A stretch of 64,000 nucleotides of DNA from Bacteroidales bacterium UBA2287 (GCA_002345675.1 DDWL01000038.1:62001-126000), one strand, 5' to 3'. Shown: positions 24,820 to 33,198, counted from the stretch's first letter. Program-made: numbers and translations. The notes: generated from the sequence alone by a model not told the origin.

Positions 24820-25438
24820 GGATATTAACAAGGATCAAAACACAGAACAAGCAATACTTGAGGTTGCTGAAAAACTGTTTCTCGACAAGGGTTTTGCTAT
24901 GACAACCACAACCGAGATTGCAAAAGCAGTTGGTTGCAATCAGGCTTTAGTGCACTACTACTTTCGAACAAAGGAAAAGTTGTTTACAACAATTTTCGAG
25001 CATAAAGCGAAGCTTTTTATTTCGCAGTTTATAAAAGTCAGCGATGAGAATATTCCATTTATGGACAAGCTAAAACAAAAGGTTGAGGCGCACTTCGACT
25101 TGCTAAAGGAAAATCCGAAATTACCTTTTCTGCTATTTAACGAGTTAACAACCAATCCCGAAAGAGCAAAATCGATTAAGGAAGCGTTAAGCTATATTCC
25201 AAAAACAATTTTTACAAAATTGAACGAAGAGCTTAAGGTGGAAATTGAAAATGGTAGAATTAGGCCAATATCGGCTTTCGATTTAGTTTACACCATTGTT
25301 TCGTTGAATGTGATGCTTTTTATTGCGAAACCAATTTTCGATGCAGTTTTAGATTTTAGCCCACAAGATTATTCTGACTTTATTGAACGTAGAAAGCATG
25401 AGAATGTGAAAATTATTATTGAAAGCCTAAAACCATAG
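24818..25438 (+). CDS. TetR/AcrR family repressor of the efflux operon
   Basis: The 206-residue protein has an N-terminal TetR helix-turn-helix (about residues 10-57, TTTEIAKAVGCNQALVHYYFRTKEKLF) and a helical ligand-binding C-terminal domain. It heads an operon of TolC, HlyD, two ATPases and two permeases, the same order as E. coli cecR-ybhGFSR apart from the added TolC gene. A perfect operator overlaps its own start codon, so it likely represses itself and the exporter until a drug or metabolite binds. Confidence 0.93.
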   Translation: MDINKDQNTEQAILEVAEKLFLDKGFAMTTTTEIAKAVGCNQALVHYYFRTKEKLFTTIFEHKAKLFISQFIKVSDENIPFMDKLKQKVEAHFDLLKENPKLPFLLFNELTTNPERAKSIKEALSYIPKTIFTKLNEELKVEIENGRIRPISAFDLVYTIVSLNVMLFIAKPIFDAVLDFSPQDYSDFIERRKHENVKIIIESLKP

Positions 25439-25469
25439 CTACGTATATTTCAACTTAATATAAAGAAAA

Positions 25470-26729
25470 ATGAGAAATAAAGCATTAATAATCTTTGTAT
25501 TAGCTGCATTTTCCCCTTTTATATCAATTGCGCAGTTAACATTAGAGGTTTGCCACGAAAAGGCAAGAGCAAATTACCCATTGGTTAATCAGTATGGGTT
25601 AATAAACGAGGCCGAAAGTTTCAATTTGGCCAATGCCAATAAAGGTTACTTTCCACAGTTTTCGCTTTCGGCAAAGGCTACATACCAGTCGGAAGTTACT
25701 GAACTTCCAATTGCTATGCCGGGTGTGAAAGCCATGAGCAAAGACCAGTATCAAGCTGTTGCCGAAGTGAATCAGATTATTTGGGATGGCGGAGCCATTC
25801 GTTCCCAAAAGGCCATTAACACTTCTTCTACAGAAGTTGACAGGCAAAAGTACGAAGTTGATATGTACGCAATTAACGAAAGAGTAAACCAGATGTTTTT
25901 TGGGGTGCTTTTACTAAACGAGCAGCAAAAAATAACCGAAATTCTACTGAAAGAGTTGGAAAACAGCTTTAACCGTATTTCGGCACTTATACGAAATGGG
26001 GTTGCAAACGAAAGCGACCTTAATTCTATTAAAGTAGAGCAACTAAAAGCTAAGCAAAAAATGGTTGAACTACAGTCGATGGTTAAGGCATACACCGAAA
26101 TGCTTTCGGTATTTATTGGCGAAACAATAAGTAACGAAACGGTTCTTTTAAAACCCGAGTATCGAATTGACGAGTCGGAAAACCTAATAAACAAGAGACC
26201 AGAGTTGAGTTTGTTCGATGCACAAATTAACTTTTTTGAAAGCCAAAAGAAATCGATTGCTTCGGCAAATAAGCCTAAACTTGGGGTGTTTTTACAGGCT
26301 GGTTACGGAAAACCAGGTTTAAATATGCTGAAAGATGAATTCACCCCATTTTACATTGGCGGCATTAGGCTACAGTGGAATTTAAGCAGTTTGTATACCC
26401 AATCGAGTAACTTATCAAAAATAGAGATTAACAAGAAGACAGTTGGTTACCAGAAAGAGTCGTTTATATTCAATACAAACCTAAAACTTGCTCAGCAAAA
26501 CAACGAAATAGAAAAGTTTTTAGAGTTAATAAAAACTGACGACGAGATTATTAGCTTACGAAAAAGCATTAAGCAATCGGCCGAGGTAAAGGTTGAAAAC
26601 GGAACGCTTTCAGTTACTGAGCTAATTCGTGAAGTAAATGCCGAGAATATGGCAGTGCAGGAAAAAGCCCTGCACGAAATGCAGCTGCTCATTTCAATTT
26701 ACAACATAAAAAATACGACAAATAATTAA
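25470..26729 (+). CDS. TolC-like outer membrane efflux protein
   Basis: A 419-residue outer membrane factor with a signal peptide (cleavage after PFISIA, about residue 21). The mature protein shows the two-fold TolC pattern: long helices about residues 30-60 and 135-215, then a repeat from about 235 onward with GVFLQAGYG and FYIGGIRLQWNLSSLY strands. It forms the outer membrane duct for the exporter. The HlyD gene follows after 11 bp. Confidence 0.9.
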   Translation: MRNKALIIFVLAAFSPFISIAQLTLEVCHEKARANYPLVNQYGLINEAESFNLANANKGYFPQFSLSAKATYQSEVTELPIAMPGVKAMSKDQYQAVAEVNQIIWDGGAIRSQKAINTSSTEVDRQKYEVDMYAINERVNQMFFGVLLLNEQQKITEILLKELENSFNRISALIRNGVANESDLNSIKVEQLKAKQKMVELQSMVKAYTEMLSVFIGETISNETVLLKPEYRIDESENLINKRPELSLFDAQINFFESQKKSIASANKPKLGVFLQAGYGKPGLNMLKDEFTPFYIGGIRLQWNLSSLYTQSSNLSKIEINKKTVGYQKESFIFNTNLKLAQQNNEIEKFLELIKTDDEIISLRKSIKQSAEVKVENGTLSVTELIREVNAENMAVQEKALHEMQLLISIYNIKNTTNN

Positions 26730-26740
26730 ATACAAAGTAT

Positions 26741-27652
26741 ATGAGAACATTAGCAGTTTTTTTTATTGGAATTAGTTTGTTGATGATTTCTGCCTGCGGC
26801 AGTAAAAATTCCCAATTCGATGCGTCGGGAACCTTTGAGGCAACCGAAATTATTGTTTCGTCCGAGGCAACAGGAAAAATTTTGGAATTTGAGGTTCAAG
26901 AAGGAATGGATTTAAAAGTAAACCAGACAGTTGGCTATATTGATAGTTTGCAGCTTTACCTTAAAAAAATGCAATTGCTTGCAAACTTGAAAACAGTTGA
27001 AAGTAGAAGGCCCGATACAAAAGTGCAAATAGCATCGATTCAGCAGCAAATTGAAACGGCAAAAAGCGAAAAACTTCGAATTGAAAGGTTGCTAAAATCG
27101 AATGCTGCAAATCAAAAACAGCTCGACGATGTAATTGCCCAAATTTCGATTCTCGAAAAGCAACTTGAGGCTCAAAAATCGTCGCTCGATATTACAAACA
27201 GAAGCATTGGGGGCGAAATTTCAGCAATAGAAATTCAGGTTGCACAGCTAAATGATCAGCTTAAAAAATGCAAGATATCAAGCCCAATTAATGGGACCGT
27301 TTTGGTAAAATATGCCGAAAAGGGAGAGTTTACAGCAATGGGAAAGCCTTTGTTTAAAATTGCCGATACAGGCAATATGTTTCTGCGAGCTTATGTTACT
27401 TCCGATCAGCTTACAAAGCTGAAAATTGGTGAAAGCATTAAAGTATTTGCCGATTTTGGTGAAAGCGAGAATAAAGAGTACACCGGTACTATAACATGGA
27501 TCTCGAGCAAGTCGGAGTTTACCCCAAAAACCATTCAAACCCAAAACGAAAGGGCAAATTTAGTTTACGCCATTAAAGTAGCCGTTAAAAACGATGGGTA
27601 CTTAAAAATTGGGATGTATGGGAACATTAAAATTGCTCCCCCTGCCCCCTAA
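26741..27652 (+). CDS. Periplasmic adaptor lipoprotein (HlyD/YbhG family)
   Basis: This 303-residue membrane fusion protein links the ABC exporter to the TolC duct. It has a lipobox (ISAC, Cys at 19), a biotinyl-lipoyl half (VSSEATGKILEFEVQEGMDLKVNQTVGYID), a coiled coil (about 75-160, TAKSEKLRIERLLKSNAANQKQLDDVIAQI), the second lipoyl half (KISSPINGTVLVKYAEKGEFTAMGKPLF) and a beta-barrel. Its last five codons (Ala-Pro-Pro-Ala-Pro, stop) are made by a C-rich palindrome at 27637-27658, so the natural C-terminus has probably been altered by repeat insertion. Confidence 0.92.
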   Translation: MRTLAVFFIGISLLMISACGSKNSQFDASGTFEATEIIVSSEATGKILEFEVQEGMDLKVNQTVGYIDSLQLYLKKMQLLANLKTVESRRPDTKVQIASIQQQIETAKSEKLRIERLLKSNAANQKQLDDVIAQISILEKQLEAQKSSLDITNRSIGGEISAIEIQVAQLNDQLKKCKISSPINGTVLVKYAEKGEFTAMGKPLFKIADTGNMFLRAYVTSDQLTKLKIGESIKVFADFGESENKEYTGTITWISSKSEFTPKTIQTQNERANLVYAIKVAVKNDGYLKIGMYGNIKIAPPAP

Positions 27653-27674
27653 AGGGGGACGCATTTTAATGTTC
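27622..27674. repeat. Long hairpin with CCCCCT-AGGGGG palindrome at the hlyD stop
   Basis: Outer arms GAACATTAAAAT (27622-27633) and ATTTTAATGTTC (27663-27674) are perfectly complementary. Inside, TCCCCC (27637-27642) and the palindrome CCCCCT-AA-AGGGGG (27645-27658) extend the pairing. The left arm is hlyD coding sequence and the stop codon sits at the tip. A U-rich stretch follows, so it may also attenuate transcription of the downstream genes. Confidence 0.75.
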
Positions 27675-27696
27675 TTTAATTATTTATTTTATTGTG

Positions 27697-28152
27697 ATGA
27701 ATAGTTCAGACAACAGCGAAAAAGTAAATGCCATTTCCAATTTATCATCAGATAATTGTAGTAATAAGACAACAATGTTTTATGGCGCACAACCCATCCT
27801 GTTTCGTTTTGCGAAGGAATTGAGATCTAACCAAACCGAAGCAGAAGAGTTTTTGTGGAAACACTTATCAAATAATCAATTGCAGGGAATTCGTTTTAAA
27901 CGGCAGCATCCAATTAAATACTTTATAGCTGATTTTTATTGCCACAAAGCAAAGTTAGTTATTGAGGTTGATGGGGGTTATCACAAAATTCCAGAACAAT
28001 TTGAGTATGATTTGAAAAGGGATAAGGAACTTGAAGAATTAGGTTTGAAAGTATTGCGTTTTACAAACGAGCAAGTGTTTTTCGATGTCGAAAAAACTAT
28101 AAACACCATAAAAATTGAACTTAATAAACGAATAGGTAATGTCAGTTATTGA
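27697..28152 (+). CDS. DUF559 (PD-(D/E)xK nuclease-like) protein inserted in the efflux operon
   Basis: The core (from FRFAKELRSNQTEAEEFLWKHL, about residue 32, to the end) is a DUF559 domain, a Vsr-related restriction-endonuclease fold with the acidic pattern ADFYCHKAKLVIEVDGGYH. Such proteins have no proven role; nuclease activity is inferred. The first 26 residues are low complexity, and an internal ATG at 27775 gives a 125-residue protein starting MFYGAQP, a more typical DUF559 start. The gene interrupts an exporter operon, overlaps the next gene by 14 bp, and is bracketed by related C/G palindromes (27637-27658 and 28231-28259). Confidence 0.88.
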   Translation: MNSSDNSEKVNAISNLSSDNCSNKTTMFYGAQPILFRFAKELRSNQTEAEEFLWKHLSNNQLQGIRFKRQHPIKYFIADFYCHKAKLVIEVDGGYHKIPEQFEYDLKRDKELEELGLKVLRFTNEQVFFDVEKTINTIKIELNKRIGNVSY

Positions 28153-29116
28153 GTCAAAAAATTTAAGTAAAAATTATTTTTCGGCAAAGTCGGGCAAATT
28201 TGCAGGGATAGGTTTAAGGCTTTCGGGAGACCCTAAGTCCCCTTCAGGGGATTTAGGGGATGGTTTGTGCTTCGAGGTTGATAAGGGTGAAATTTATGGC
28301 ATTATAGGACCCGATGGGGCAGGAAAAACAACGCTTTTTCGAATACTTACTACACTTCTTTTACCCGATAGTGGAACTGCAACTGTTGATGGTTTCGATG
28401 TTGTTAAGGATTTCAAGAAAATTCGAAGCAGAGTGGGGTATATGCCCGGGCGGTTTTCGCTTTACCAGGATTTAACTGTTGAAGAGAATTTAAAGGTTTT
28501 TGCCAGCATTTTTAATACTACTATCGAGGAGAATTACCATCTTATTAAGGATATTTATCAGCATATCGAACCCTTTAAAACTCGAAGGGCTGGGGCTCTT
28601 TCGGGAGGGATGAAGCAAAAATTGGCGTTAAGCTGTGCGCTTATTCACAAGCCATCGGTGCTTTTTCTCGACGAGCCCACAACTGGAGTCGACCCCGTTT
28701 CGCGAAAAGAGTTTTGGGAAATGCTTAAAAAGCTAAAAAGCGAAGGAATCACCATTTTGGTTTCAACACCTTACATGGACGAAGCAAGCCTTTGCGACCG
28801 AATTGCGTTAATTCAGAATGGAGAGTTTTTAACCATCGATTCGCCTCAGAATATTGTAAATAAGTTCAATAAAATTTTATGGTCGGTGCATAGCAACAAC
28901 ATGTCGAAGCTACTAAACGATTTGCGAAGTCATGCTGGAGTTGGTGTTTGCTACGCCTTTGGCGATACACATCATATTACAGTAGTCGACGAGAAATTGA
29001 CTATTAATACTTTAAGCGATTTTTTACAAGAAAAAGACCATAAAGATGTTGTGATTTCGAAAATTGAAGCAACTGTTGAAGACTGCTTTATGGAACTTGC
29101 AATTCCAAAAAATTAG
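28139..29116 (+). CDS. ABC exporter ATP-binding protein 1 (YbhF N-half) with in-frame insertion
   Basis: This 325-residue ATPase has Walker A GPDGAGKTT (about residue 57), LSGGMKQKL signature, Walker B VLFLDEPTTGVDP and H-motif region STPYMDEA. E. coli YbhF is a fusion of two such units; here they are separate genes. The N-terminus is abnormal. Between the first strand (KNLSKNY) and the second (CFEVDKGEIYG) there are about 30 residues instead of about 10. The surplus includes DPKSPSGDLG (residues 31-40), translated from a 28-nt palindrome at 28231-28259. The frame is kept, so the protein may still work. The start overlaps the DUF559 gene. Confidence 0.92.
   Translation: MSVIESKNLSKNYFSAKSGKFAGIGLRLSGDPKSPSGDLGDGLCFEVDKGEIYGIIGPDGAGKTTLFRILTTLLLPDSGTATVDGFDVVKDFKKIRSRVGYMPGRFSLYQDLTVEENLKVFASIFNTTIEENYHLIKDIYQHIEPFKTRRAGALSGGMKQKLALSCALIHKPSVLFLDEPTTGVDPVSRKEFWEMLKKLKSEGITILVSTPYMDEASLCDRIALIQNGEFLTIDSPQNIVNKFNKILWSVHSNNMSKLLNDLRSHAGVGVCYAFGDTHHITVVDEKLTINTLSDFLQEKDHKDVVISKIEATVEDCFMELAIPKN
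28231..28259. repeat. Palindromic element translated in frame inside an ABC ATPase gene
   Basis: CCCTAAGTCCCC (28231-28242) pairs with GGGGATTTAGGG (28247-28258) around a TTCA loop with one wobble. It belongs to the same C-rich/G-rich class as the palindrome at 27645-27658, on the other side of the DUF559 gene. Confidence 0.8.
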
Positions 29117-29144
29117 TGAAACAAAGATTTTAACAGATTTGTAA

Positions 29145-29936
29145 ATGGAAAAAGAAACCGATATTGAAAATTGCAAAAAGGTGTTACTTGGTGAATTTGA
29201 ACCAGTTATTTCGGCAAAAAACTTAACAAAAACCTTTGGTCATTTTACTGCAGTCGACAGTATTTCGTTCGACGTGGCAAAGGGCGAAATATTTGGATTT
29301 CTTGGAGCAAATGGAGCTGGAAAAACCACCGCTATGCGAATGCTTTGTGGCTTGTTAAAGCCAACATCGGGGAAAGGCAAGGTGGCAGGTTACGATATTG
29401 AAAAGCAGTCGGAGCAAGTAAAAAAGAATATTGGGTATATGAGCCAAAAGTTCTCCCTTTCGGAAGATTTAAGGGTTTGGGAAAATATTCGTTTGTATGC
29501 AGGAATTTATGGCGTTCACGAAAGGGAAATTGCCCCGCGAACCGATGAGCTGCTTAGGCAACTTGGCTTTGAAAGTGAAAAAAACTCGCTGGTAAAATCG
29601 TTACCCTTAGGCTGGAAACAGAAATTAGCTTTTTCGGTTTCGATTTTTCACAATCCTAAAATTGTTTTTCTCGACGAGCCAACCGGAGGAGTTGACCCAG
29701 CCGCTCGACGGCAGTTTTGGGAGCTGATTTACCAAGCCGCCGATAGAGGAATTACAGTTTTTGTTACCACCCACTACATGGACGAAGCCGAATACTGCAA
29801 CCGTGTTTGCATTTTGGTCGATGGTCGAATTGAAGCCATTGACTTGCCTCGAAATTTAAAAGAGCAATTCAATGTAAAAAGTATGGATGAAGTTTTTCAA
29901 CAGATGGCACGAAAAGCAACCCGAAAAGCCGATTAG
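29145..29936 (+). CDS. ABC exporter ATP-binding protein 2 (YbhF C-half)
   Basis: A 263-residue ATPase with Walker A GANGAGKTT (about residue 57), Q-loop YMSQKFSL, Walker B IVFLDEPTGGVDP and the switch region TTHYMDEAEY. The signature motif is degenerate (LPLGWKQKL, lacking the LSGG serine), while the first ATPase has a full one, so the pair probably makes an asymmetric heterodimer with one active site. The N-terminal extension of about 22 residues precedes the first strand. The permease gene starts 1 bp after its stop. Confidence 0.93.
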   Translation: MEKETDIENCKKVLLGEFEPVISAKNLTKTFGHFTAVDSISFDVAKGEIFGFLGANGAGKTTAMRMLCGLLKPTSGKGKVAGYDIEKQSEQVKKNIGYMSQKFSLSEDLRVWENIRLYAGIYGVHEREIAPRTDELLRQLGFESEKNSLVKSLPLGWKQKLAFSVSIFHNPKIVFLDEPTGGVDPAARRQFWELIYQAADRGITVFVTTHYMDEAEYCNRVCILVDGRIEAIDLPRNLKEQFNVKSMDEVFQQMARKATRKAD

Positions 29937-29937
29937 A

Positions 29938-31044
29938 ATGAGACAATTTATAGTTTTTACCCAAAAGGAGTTTAAACATATTTTCCGCGACCGGTGGACA
30001 ACACTAATTCTATTGGTGCTCCCAATTCTTATGATTATTCTTTTCGGTTTTGGAATTAACACCGAGATAAAAAACACCAAATTTGCCGTTTACGACCCAT
30101 CGCACGATGTTGCCACACAGGGCATTGTAAATAAACTATTAACAAGCGAGTACTTTACACTAAGTGAGTTTGTTAATACTCCCAATGAAATTGAAAATAT
30201 TTTTAAGGAAAAGGGCATTGGGCTTGTAGTTGTTTTTAGCGAGAAATTTTACGAAAACCTTTTACACACGGGCGATGCACAGGTTCAGCTTATTACCGAT
30301 GGAACAGATCCAAATACAGCTTCAATTTTAACAGCCTATGCCTCGAATTTAATTTTTTCGTATCAACAAGATTTAATTTCAGCTCAGGACATTCCTTACC
30401 AAATTAAACCTGAAATTAAATTACTCTACAATCCAACATTGAAAGGGGTTTATAGCACAGTTCCGGGAATTATAGGTGTAATTTTAATACTCATATGTGC
30501 TATGATGACCTCCATTTCCATTGCTCGAGAAAAAGAACAGGGAACAATGGAAATTCTTCTTGTTTCGCCTATGAAACCAATAGTATTAATACTTGCTAAA
30601 GTGGTTCCATTCTTTTGTATATCAATTGTTAATTTAGTAACCATCTTGCTGCTATCGGTTTTTGTGCTTGAGGTACCAATAGTTGGAAGCCTTTTTCTTC
30701 TAATTCTTGTGTCGCTTTTATACATTTTCGTAGCGCTTTCAATTGGCCTTCTAATATCGTCGGTAGTTGATAAACAAATGGTTGCGCTACTTATTTCGGG
30801 TATGGCGCTAATGCTTCCCTTTGTTTACCTCTCGGGAATGATGTTTCCAATTGAAAGTATGCCAATTGTATTGCAATGGATTTCGAATATTATTCCTGCA
30901 AAGTGGTTTATAATTGCCATGCGCAACATTATGATAAAGGGATTAGGATTTTCTTCGATAGTTAAGGAGGTAGCCATTTTAAGCTTTATGGCGCTGTTTT
31001 TTATTATGTTGAGTCTTAAGAAATTTAAGTTAAGGTTAGAGTAG
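29938..31044 (+). CDS. ABC-2 type permease (YbhS-like)
   Basis: A 368-residue ABC-2 permease: one N-terminal helix (about 20-42), a large extracytoplasmic domain, then five helices from about residue 175 to the end. The elbow sequence AREKEQGTMEILLVSPMKP (about 197-215) is the family mark, and LSGMMFPIESMP precedes the last helices. I start at the ATG at 29938, one base after the upstream stop; a longer frame from 29887 would overlap the ATPase gene by 50 bp and add no conserved sequence. Confidence 0.93.
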   Translation: MRQFIVFTQKEFKHIFRDRWTTLILLVLPILMIILFGFGINTEIKNTKFAVYDPSHDVATQGIVNKLLTSEYFTLSEFVNTPNEIENIFKEKGIGLVVVFSEKFYENLLHTGDAQVQLITDGTDPNTASILTAYASNLIFSYQQDLISAQDIPYQIKPEIKLLYNPTLKGVYSTVPGIIGVILILICAMMTSISIAREKEQGTMEILLVSPMKPIVLILAKVVPFFCISIVNLVTILLLSVFVLEVPIVGSLFLLILVSLLYIFVALSIGLLISSVVDKQMVALLISGMALMLPFVYLSGMMFPIESMPIVLQWISNIIPAKWFIIAMRNIMIKGLGFSSIVKEVAILSFMALFFIMLSLKKFKLRLE

Positions 31045-31110
31045 CATGTGAGTTCGACGTAATTTTAATACAGAGGTTTGATGAAACTGTATCAAAACAT
31101 ACAAACACCT

Positions 31111-31221
31111 AACCACAAAGTGCACAAAGGTTTTACACAAAGTTTACAAAGGTTTGTGTGTGTGTGCGTTGACTCTGTGGTTCTTTGTTATTTCTTTGTG
31201 GTCTTTGTGGTCTTTGTGGTT
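31111..31221. repeat. CACAAAG-type inverted repeat inside the efflux operon
   Basis: AACCACAAAG (31111-31120) and CTTTGTGGTT (31212-31221) form the ends; CACAAAGG and CTTTGTGGT units repeat inside. It splits the two permease genes, which are normally adjacent. The same family occurs at 44848-44977. Confidence 0.8.
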
Positions 31222-31328
31222 AATTTTTCTTTTTACACAGCCTCATCAAAAATGAAATGAGTGTCATCCTCAGTTTTCAATATTATTCCTTATTTCGAAA
31301 TGACGTTAATAAGTAAAAAATTACTTCA

Positions 31329-32444
31329 ATGTTAAAATACTTACTTGAAAAAGAGTTTAAGCAGTTTTTTAGGAACCGTTTTCTTCCTAAGGTGGTAATT
31401 GTAATTCCATTAATGGTTACACTTATATTTCCTTTAATTGCCAATTTCGAAATTAAAAACATTAACCTTAGCATTGTCGATAGCGACAAAAGTCCATACT
31501 CACAGCAACTTGTGCAAAAGGCTCAGGCGTCGGGTTATTACCGAATTACGAACATTTCCGAAAATTACGATAATGCCCTAAAAAGCATTGAGTTAGACCA
31601 AGCTGATGTGATTTTGGAAATTCCAATAAACTTCGAAAAGGATTTGGTAAACGAAAAAGCTGCAGCAGTAATGATTACGGCAAATGCCGTTAGTGGAGTT
31701 AAGGGAGGTTTAGGCAGCGCTTATCTTTCGAGCATTATTAGCGATTTTAACACCAATGTAAGGGTCGAATGGTTGCAAAGCGACAGTAGGTTTGTTGTTC
31801 CGCGATTCGAAATTCGTCCGCTATACTGGTATAACCCAATGCTCGAGTATTACGTTTTTATGATTCCAGCCCTTATGATTATGATTCTGGCCATAATTTG
31901 CGGTTTTCTACCAGCTCTTAATATTGTTGGCGAAAAGGAGAATGGAACCATTGAGCAAATGAACGTTACGCCTGTAAGTAAGTTTAAATTCATTATTTCA
32001 AAATTAATTCCGCATTGGGTGGTTGGTTTTGTATCTCTTACCATTTGCTTCGTAGTAGCTCGCCTTTTTTACAACTTAATTCCTGCTGGCAGCATACTTA
32101 CAATTTACATTTTAGCCTCGGTTTTTGTATTAGCATTCTCGGGATTTGGGCTGGTTGTTTCAAACTATGCAAAAACCTTACAGCAGGCAATGTTTATGAT
32201 GTTTTTCTTTGTGCTAACCTTTATTTTTATGAGCGGTTTGTACACTCCGGTAGAAAATATGCCCCAATGGGCACAAATTATTAGTCACTTTAGCCCTTTA
32301 AAATATATGATTCAGGTTTTACGGTTAGTGTATTTAAAGGGGAGTGGTTTTACCGAATTATTAACACAATTCTTTGCGCTAAGCGCATTTGCAATTTTCT
32401 TTAATGGATGGGCAGTAATTAGTTATCGTAAGAGTAGCCAATAA
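31329..32444 (+). CDS. ABC-2 type permease (YbhR-like)
   Basis: The 371-residue partner permease has the same plan as the previous one: an N-terminal helix (about 23-42), an external domain and five C-terminal helices, with the elbow GEKENGTIEQMNVTPVSKFKFI (about 200-220) and MSGLYTPVENMPQWAQ. The two permeases form the channel of the exporter. A 284-bp gap filled mostly by repeats separates them, so transcription must cross a repeat to express this gene. Confidence 0.93.
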   Translation: MLKYLLEKEFKQFFRNRFLPKVVIVIPLMVTLIFPLIANFEIKNINLSIVDSDKSPYSQQLVQKAQASGYYRITNISENYDNALKSIELDQADVILEIPINFEKDLVNEKAAAVMITANAVSGVKGGLGSAYLSSIISDFNTNVRVEWLQSDSRFVVPRFEIRPLYWYNPMLEYYVFMIPALMIMILAIICGFLPALNIVGEKENGTIEQMNVTPVSKFKFIISKLIPHWVVGFVSLTICFVVARLFYNLIPAGSILTIYILASVFVLAFSGFGLVVSNYAKTLQQAMFMMFFFVLTFIFMSGLYTPVENMPQWAQIISHFSPLKYMIQVLRLVYLKGSGFTELLTQFFALSAFAIFFNGWAVISYRKSSQ

Positions 32445-32468
32445 TAGGATTGAATACCTAATTCTATC

Positions 32469-33173
32469 TTACTTTTCGTTTAGCAAATTTGCCAGCGAAC
32501 ATGCAACAACACCCGCAGTTTCGGTACGAAGGCGTGAAGAGCCCAGTCCTACAACTTTAAAGCCGTTACTTACGGCTTTTTCAACTTCGGAAGGGCTAAA
32601 ATCGCCCTCGGGACCAATTAAAAAAAGTGTGCTCTCGCCAGTTTTAATTAAATTTTTTGCGTGAATATTTTGAAAATCGCCACAGTAAGCAATTAGCTTA
32701 GTGCTTTCGGTTGCATTTTGAAGCAACTTATCGATTGACGTAAGCGGATTTAGCTTAGGTAAATATGCCTTAACCGATTGCTTCATGGCGGCTACCATAA
32801 CCCTTTCGAGACGTTCCTCGTTTATGTTTTTTCGTTCGGAGTGTTCGCAAAGAATAGGCGTAATTTCATCAATTCCAATTTCGGTGCATTTTTCGAGAAA
32901 CCACTCAATGCGTTCAATGTTTTTGGTTGGGGCAATGGCAATGTGCAGCTTAAAACTTCGCTTTCCAAATTCCAGTTCAGTTTTGTTTATGCTAACTGCG
33001 CAACGCTTGGCATTGTCGTCGGAAATTGTGCAATGGTGCAGGCTTCCTTTTCCATCAACGAGTTGAAGTTCGTCGCCTTTAGCCATTCGAAGAACTCGAA
33101 TGCAGTGCTTCGACTCATCTTCGGGAAGTGTAACCGAGTTACCAACAATGTCGGGAATATAGAATATTTGCAT
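32469..33173 (-). CDS. rsmE: 16S rRNA (uracil-1498-N3)-methyltransferase
   Basis: RsmE methylates U1498 of 16S rRNA with S-adenosylmethionine. The 234-residue protein has the N-terminal PUA-like domain (HCIRVLRMAKGDELQLVDGKG) and a SPOUT knot at the C-terminus with LIGPEGDFSPSEVEKA (about 180-195) and LGSSRLRTETAGVVA. Length is standard. Its promoter faces and overlaps that of the divergent phosphodiesterase gene. Confidence 0.95.
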   Translation of the reverse strand: MQIFYIPDIVGNSVTLPEDESKHCIRVLRMAKGDELQLVDGKGSLHHCTISDDNAKRCAVSINKTELEFGKRSFKLHIAIAPTKNIERIEWFLEKCTEIGIDEITPILCEHSERKNINEERLERVMVAAMKQSVKAYLPKLNPLTSIDKLLQNATESTKLIAYCGDFQNIHAKNLIKTGESTLFLIGPEGDFSPSEVEKAVSNGFKVVGLGSSRLRTETAGVVACSLANLLNEK

Positions 33174-33174
33174 T

Positions 33175-33198
33175 TACCTTTGTGTTTGTGCAAAGATA
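33175..33198. promoter_or_regulatory. Overlapping face-to-face -7 boxes of rsmE and the phosphodiesterase gene
   Basis: TACCTTTG at 33175-33182 reads rightward; CAAAGATA at 33191-33198 reads TATCTTTG leftward. Both match TAnnTTTG. Each predicted transcription start lies in or beside the opposite box, so polymerases could not occupy both at once. Confidence 0.55.

Noticed and set aside
29887..31044. Longer start for the first permease overlapping the ATPase gene by 50 bp
   Set aside because: The ATG at 29938 sits one base after the ATPase stop, as expected in a coupled operon, and begins the conserved N-terminal helix.
31078..31260. 60-codon frame between the two exporter permeases
   Set aside because: It is almost entirely the CACAAAG repeat read in one frame, with Val/Phe/Cys runs and no family resemblance.
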